Source: CAZZNQ01 sp964655775 (GTDB taxonomy: Bacteria; Planctomycetota; Brocadiia; SM23-32). Taken from it: a stretch of 18,331 bases of DNA. Location: assembly GCA_964655775.1 (NCBI GenBank), contig CAZZNQ010000084.1, positions 1 to 18,331 on the forward strand, read 5' to 3'. The notes beneath the pieces are model-generated. The model worked only from the letters and a program-made list of their open reading frames with translations, did not search any database and was not told where the DNA came from. The translations under genes and the position numbers were made by a program. Below, in pieces: positions 16,401 to 18,331 of this stretch. Each line of letters begins with the position of its first letter. Position 1 is the first letter of the stretch.

Positions 16401-16527
16401 GCCGGTCCGAAGGTGCGCCGCTGGTGCTGTACACGCGGAAACCCCTCTTGCACGACCGGCAGACCACCGCTTCCGCGCCAGTTGGCACGTCCTGCTCGAC
16501 ATGACAGTGGGGGCACTCTATTCGCAT
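13474..16527 (-). CDS. Membrane Ser/Thr protein kinase with two zinc ribbons and a WD40 propeller
   Basis: Hanks-type kinase of 1017 aa. Two zinc-ribbon-like CxxC pairs come first (Cys5/8/23/26 and Cys64/67/82/85). The kinase domain (about 139-410) has a glycine loop GRGGMGAVYKAK (146-157), Lys168, HRDLKPGN with Asp261, DFG at 279-281 and SPE at 310-312, so it looks catalytically competent. One transmembrane helix (about 434-453) is followed by a short coiled coil (456-482), a helical region with TPR-like character (about 490-690), and seven WD40 blades (about 727-1006), most with an SPDG-type turn and a terminal W-D/N pair. The kinase and ribbons are predicted cytoplasmic and the propeller on the other side of the membrane, which suggests a sensor design. 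The start at 16527 is chosen because AGGAG lies 7 nt upstream and the zinc ribbon begins at residue 5. The frame extends upstream to 16596 without support. This architecture is common in planctomycetes. Ligand and substrates are unknown. Confidence 0.92.
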   Translation of the reverse strand: MRIECPHCHVEQDVPTGAEAVVCRSCKRGFRVYSTSGAPSDRQEQQPANSAEPTLTGPKERCNCPECHKEILVPAGLPRAVCPRCGNSFNTHPGPAPETDTVHSARTVDEESPPDSDGRSRDPGEAALRWMRTHFEGKYEILDFIGRGGMGAVYKAKQLRPVRTVAVKLMLGGAFASDRHRRRFEREAQAVAVLGHPGIVPVYEYGEAGGQPYFTMEYIEGQDLRSYVNAGQLSREEICRLMVRVADAVHYAHEHGVIHRDLKPGNVLVDETGRPRLLDFGLSRTSIQDVEDFGTLTASGDFVGTPRYASPEQAFGGAHDIDRRTDVYALGIILYELIMGMPPYPIDQKHGLKALEVLRDWEPVRPRALHPSIPRDLEVIMLKCIEKDKQRRYQSAQELASDLEAFLEDRPISARPATLTYRLGKWARRNRRVLTPIVVAIAAIGIMSLVFLQRIKDLILERQSARSETAALREEVDRLRAGSDTSEEAVGVWLRQDMWKNAALLAANARKLYPDEPGVERLPALVLRRAAERTARGLSEFQDMLDEQHYARALARARELAGLADLMPETADYAHLAGRLARPLAQFNELCWQNVKDQVERSWRRENMLARISAYLNYAQGLEGKPYIDEAVRLRATVSQAGDDFFLEKHRQAFQRASDAYDWDRAEEIIRSARQMAESAQPGEAGAWRTIAEELQGAVAGVIRPSTATAISWHRTVNPPHGEGAGLRFVRSMAVSSDGALLAAGVRNGSVLLIDPKTGQPLAGPLRCSQPVRPIDLTDDGSLLAAGCDDGTIEIWSVPSHTRVLTIGAHQHNVRSLQFTPDGRALLSAGVEELGLWNVDNGERLELGEVTGIRPARLSPDGRLLAAAGRDERLMLWDMEWKSLHHSLPTAHEVDTLAFSPDGSVLATSYSDAVLLWNTETGELIRRLVPAPGQTNALAFSPDGRLLVSAGSTKTVRVWEVGSGRQICALEGHTGPVFGAVFTPDQRLLLTCGADSTIRTWGMPDASAPAVDSQDAD

Positions 16528-16534
16528 GACCGGG

Positions 16535-16539
16535 CTCCT
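16535..16539 (-). promoter_or_regulatory. Ribosome binding site fixing the kinase start
   Basis: AGGAG on the minus strand lies 7 nt before ATG 16525-16527. It favours this start over the in-frame ATG 69 nt further upstream, which would overlap the proposed -10 element. Confidence 0.6.
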
Positions 16540-16581
16540 GCAGCGTGGCGCCTGTGGGCGACCGGACCCGCCAGTGGCCCG

Positions 16582-16587
16582 ATTATA
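16582..16587 (-). promoter_or_regulatory. Possible -10 element for the kinase gene
   Basis: A perfect TATAAT on the minus strand lies in the 114-nt gap between trpA and the kinase. A transcript would start near 16575, about 48 nt before the ATG at 16527. No good -35 is seen at 17 nt (GGCCTG). It suggests that the kinase can be transcribed separately from trpBA. Confidence 0.4.
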
Positions 16588-16641
16588 ACGCCGCAACCCG
16601 CCCGCAGGCCAGAGAGAAGCCGCCGTGAGGTCCGTCGGGAC

Positions 16642-17448
16642 TCAGGACCGCGCCTTCACCGCCGACGAAATACGTCGGATCACGTCCAGCGCCGCGTCCA
16701 CGGCGTCCTCCCCCGACTCGTTCGCGGCGTGCATGCCTTTCACGATAGCGCTGCCAACGATGACGCCGTCGGCCACCTGCGCGATGCCGCGCGCCTGCTC
16801 CGGCGTCGATACGCCGAAACCGACCGCCACGGGCACGTCGGTGCGGGTCTTAAGGTCCCGGAGGTTGTCGACCAGGTCGGGCGGAAGCTCGGTGCGCTGC
16901 CCCGTAATCCCCCGCACGGAGATGTAGTAGATGAACCCCCGCGCATGCTCCAGGATCCTTCCCCGCCGCTCGGCCGTCGTGGCGGGGGTGACGAAACAGA
17001 CCAGCCGGAAACCCTTTTCCTCGGTCATCGGGAAGAAGCCGAGCGCCTCTTCGATCGGCAGGTCCGGTATGGTGGCGCCGTCGATGCCGCACTCCATCGC
17101 CCGGCCGATGAACGTCTCCATCCCCATCCTGTGGACCAGGCTGAAGGAGGCCATCGCCACGACGGGCAGCTCCGTCTCCTCGCGCGCCGCCCGGACCATG
17201 TCGAATATCTCCGAGACGTGCTGCCCCCTCTCCAGCACGCGTGTGTACGACGCCTGAATGGTCGGTCCGTCCGCGACGGGGTCCGAGAACGGAAATCCTA
17301 GTTCGATCACGTCCGCGCCGGCTCCCTCGGCTTCCTTCAGCAGTCGCACGGTCGCATCCGCGTTGGGATCGCCTGCCGTGAAGAACGGTATGAAGGCCGT
17401 CTCGCCGTCGGCCTGCAGCTTCTGGAAACGTGCGTCGATGCGGTTCAT
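16642..17448 (-). CDS. trpA: Tryptophan synthase alpha chain
   Basis: The alpha subunit (268 aa, normal length) cleaves indole-3-glycerol phosphate into indole and glyceraldehyde-3-phosphate and channels indole to TrpB. The TIM barrel shows the catalytic acids at the classical positions: Glu49 in IELGFPFSDP and Asp60 in VADGP. The phosphate-binding region is recognisable in GITGQ, GFGVSTPEQ and GSAIVK. The segment that usually reads M-Y-x-N after the fourth strand here reads MASFSLVHRMG, so the Tyr (Tyr102 in the E. coli enzyme) and nearby Asn are replaced. This is either lineage variation or altered substrate contact. The gene follows trpB by 16 nt, with an AGGGA element before the ATG, so they form a trpBA operon. 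The kinase gene lies 114 nt downstream on the same strand. Confidence 0.97.
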   Translation of the reverse strand: MNRIDARFQKLQADGETAFIPFFTAGDPNADATVRLLKEAEGAGADVIELGFPFSDPVADGPTIQASYTRVLERGQHVSEIFDMVRAAREETELPVVAMASFSLVHRMGMETFIGRAMECGIDGATIPDLPIEEALGFFPMTEEKGFRLVCFVTPATTAERRGRILEHARGFIYYISVRGITGQRTELPPDLVDNLRDLKTRTDVPVAVGFGVSTPEQARGIAQVADGVIVGSAIVKGMHAANESGEDAVDAALDVIRRISSAVKARS

Positions 17449-17464
17449 GGATGCCGGCCCGTCC

Positions 17465-18331
17465 CTACGATTCCTGTTCCAGTATTCGGTGGACCTCTTC
17501 CAGGTCCTTGTCGCCGCGCCCGGACATGTTCAGGATGGTCACGTGGTCCTCGGGCGTGACGTTCTCCGGCCTCATCAGGTAGGCCACGGCATGGGCGCTC
17601 TCCAGTGCGGGGATTATGCCCTCCAGCCGCGCCGTCAGCTTGAACGCCTCCAGCACCTCGTCGTCGCCGACGTAGGCATACTGCGCCCGCCGCGCGTCCT
17701 GCAGGTAGCTGTGCTCCGGCCCGACACCGGGGTAGTCCAGCCCGGCGGAGACCGAATGCACCTCGCTCGTCTGCCCGTCCTCGTCCTGGAGCACGTAACT
17801 GAGGCTGCCGTGGAGCACGCCCGGGGCGCCCAGGCTCAGCGGGGCGGCGTGCTGCCCGAGCTCCGGCCCTCGCCCGCCGGCCTCCACGCCCACCATGCGC
17901 ACCGCCTCGTCGTTGCGGAAGGGGTGGAACAGGCCCATCGCGTTGCTGCCCCCGCCCACGCATGCCACCAGCAGGTCCGGCAGCCGGCCCTCCTGGGACA
18001 GTATCTGCTCCCGGGCCTCCCGGCCGATCACGCTCTGGAAGTCGCGCACCATCATCGGGTAGGGATGCGGGCCCACCACGCTGCCCAGCACGTAATGCGT
18101 GTGCTCGAACGAGGCCATCCAGTCGCGGAACGCCTCGTTCGTCGCGTCCTTCAGTGTGCGCGCACCCGTGCTCACCGGCACCACGCGGGTGCCCAGCAGC
18201 TCCATCTTCAGCACGTTGGGCCGCTGCCGGCGGATGTCCTCCTCGCCCATGTAGACGTCGCACTCCAGCCCCAGCAGCGCGGCGGCGGTGGCCGTGCCCA
18301 CGCCGTGCTGGCCGGCGCCCGTCTCGGCGAT
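17465..18331 (-). CDS. trpB: Tryptophan synthase beta chain, C-terminal part (runs off right edge)
   Basis: The beta subunit uses PLP to condense indole with serine to tryptophan. The last 288 residues are present, and the frame is open to the window edge. The fragment begins IAETGAGQHG, which contains the catalytic Glu (Glu109 in Salmonella numbering), so about 106 residues, including the PLP lysine, lie outside. Other landmarks are VGGGSNAMGLFHPF, which binds the PLP phosphate, HSVSAGLDYPGVGPEHS, and LNMSGRGDKD near the C-terminus. All are the usual TrpB type rather than TrpB2. It is the upstream gene of trpA. Any promoter or attenuator of the trp unit is outside the window. Confidence 0.97.
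   Translation of the reverse strand: MAETGAGQHGVGTATAAALLGLECDVYMGEEDIRRQRPNVLKMELLGTRVVPVSTGARTLKDATNEAFRDWMASFEHTHYVLGSVVGPHPYPMMVRDFQSVIGREAREQILSQEGRLPDLLVACVGGGSNAMGLFHPFRNDEAVRMVGVEAGGRGPELGQHAAPLSLGAPGVLHGSLSYVLQDEDGQTSEVHSVSAGLDYPGVGPEHSYLQDARRAQYAYVGDDEVLEAFKLTARLEGIIPALESAHAVAYLMRPENVTPEDHVTILNMSGRGDKDLEEVHRILEQES

Noticed and set aside
16528..16596. N-terminal extension of the kinase to an upstream ATG at 16596
   Set aside because: The extension would contain the TATAAT element and has no ribosome binding site, while the ATG at 16527 has AGGAG at ideal spacing and starts right at the zinc ribbon.
14092..17301. Open frame of over 1000 codons on the plus strand across the kinase and trpA
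   Set aside because: It crosses two clearly identified minus-strand genes and their intergenic gap. It has no recognisable motif and no ribosome binding site, and is a shadow.
1..18331. CRISPR arrays, insertion sequences, phage genes, toxin-antitoxin pairs, riboswitches
   Set aside because: No regularly spaced repeats, transposase motifs, terminal inverted repeats or known riboswitch cores were recognised by reading either strand. Upstream leaders of ribE and trpB, where riboswitch or attenuator elements might be expected, are either short (ribE) or outside the window (trpB).

Overview
The window looks like chromosomal DNA from a high-GC bacterium, most plausibly a planctomycete or a relative in the PVC group. 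Two things point there: a large Ser/Thr kinase that joins zinc ribbons, a kinase domain, one membrane segment and a seven-bladed WD40 propeller, and generally weak Shine-Dalgarno use. No rRNA or other marker allows a firm placement, so the taxonomy is an inference.

Layout. At the left edge (1-132, minus strand) is the first 44 codons of riboflavin synthase (ribE), starting at TTG. A plus-strand block then runs from 317 to 13128. It contains a secreted alpha/beta-hydrolase esterase, a GNAT-like protein with a repeated WRY motif, an alkaline-phosphatase-superfamily phosphodiesterase, a very large multidomain polyketide/secondary-lipid synthase (4331-12877), and a small acyl carrier protein whose ATG overlaps the synthase stop. 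Converging on this block from the right, all on the minus strand, are tRNA-Gly(GCC), tRNA-Leu(UAG), the kinase-WD40 protein, trpA, and trpB, which runs off the right edge. So an accessory plus-strand cluster sits between housekeeping genes on the other strand.

The centrepiece is the 2848-residue synthase. Its domain order, read from motifs, is: degenerate NPD-like barrel, complete NPD-like (PfaD-type) flavin barrel, ketosynthase, acyltransferase, one acyl carrier protein, ketoreductase with its structural half, double-hotdog dehydratase, and 4'-phosphopantetheinyl transferase. From KS onward this is the order known from enediyne PKSs, and the motifs resemble PUFA (Pfa) synthases. Ketoreduction, dehydration, probable enoyl reduction and self-activation of the carrier protein are all on one chain. 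No thioesterase and no second KS/chain-length factor is visible. The second, free-standing ACP next to it could receive the product. The neighbouring GNAT-like protein and the cytosolic phosphodiesterase are candidate tailoring enzymes, but that link rests only on adjacency. The esterase is probably exported and so is unlikely to release the chain.

Simple promoter-like elements can be proposed in front of several units. The clearest are TTGATG-17-TAGAAT before the phosphodiesterase, TTGCGG-17-TAACAT before the tRNA pair, and an extended -10 before the synthase. No CRISPR array, insertion sequence, phage gene or clear attachment site was seen, and no gene-free stretch exceeds 300 bases.
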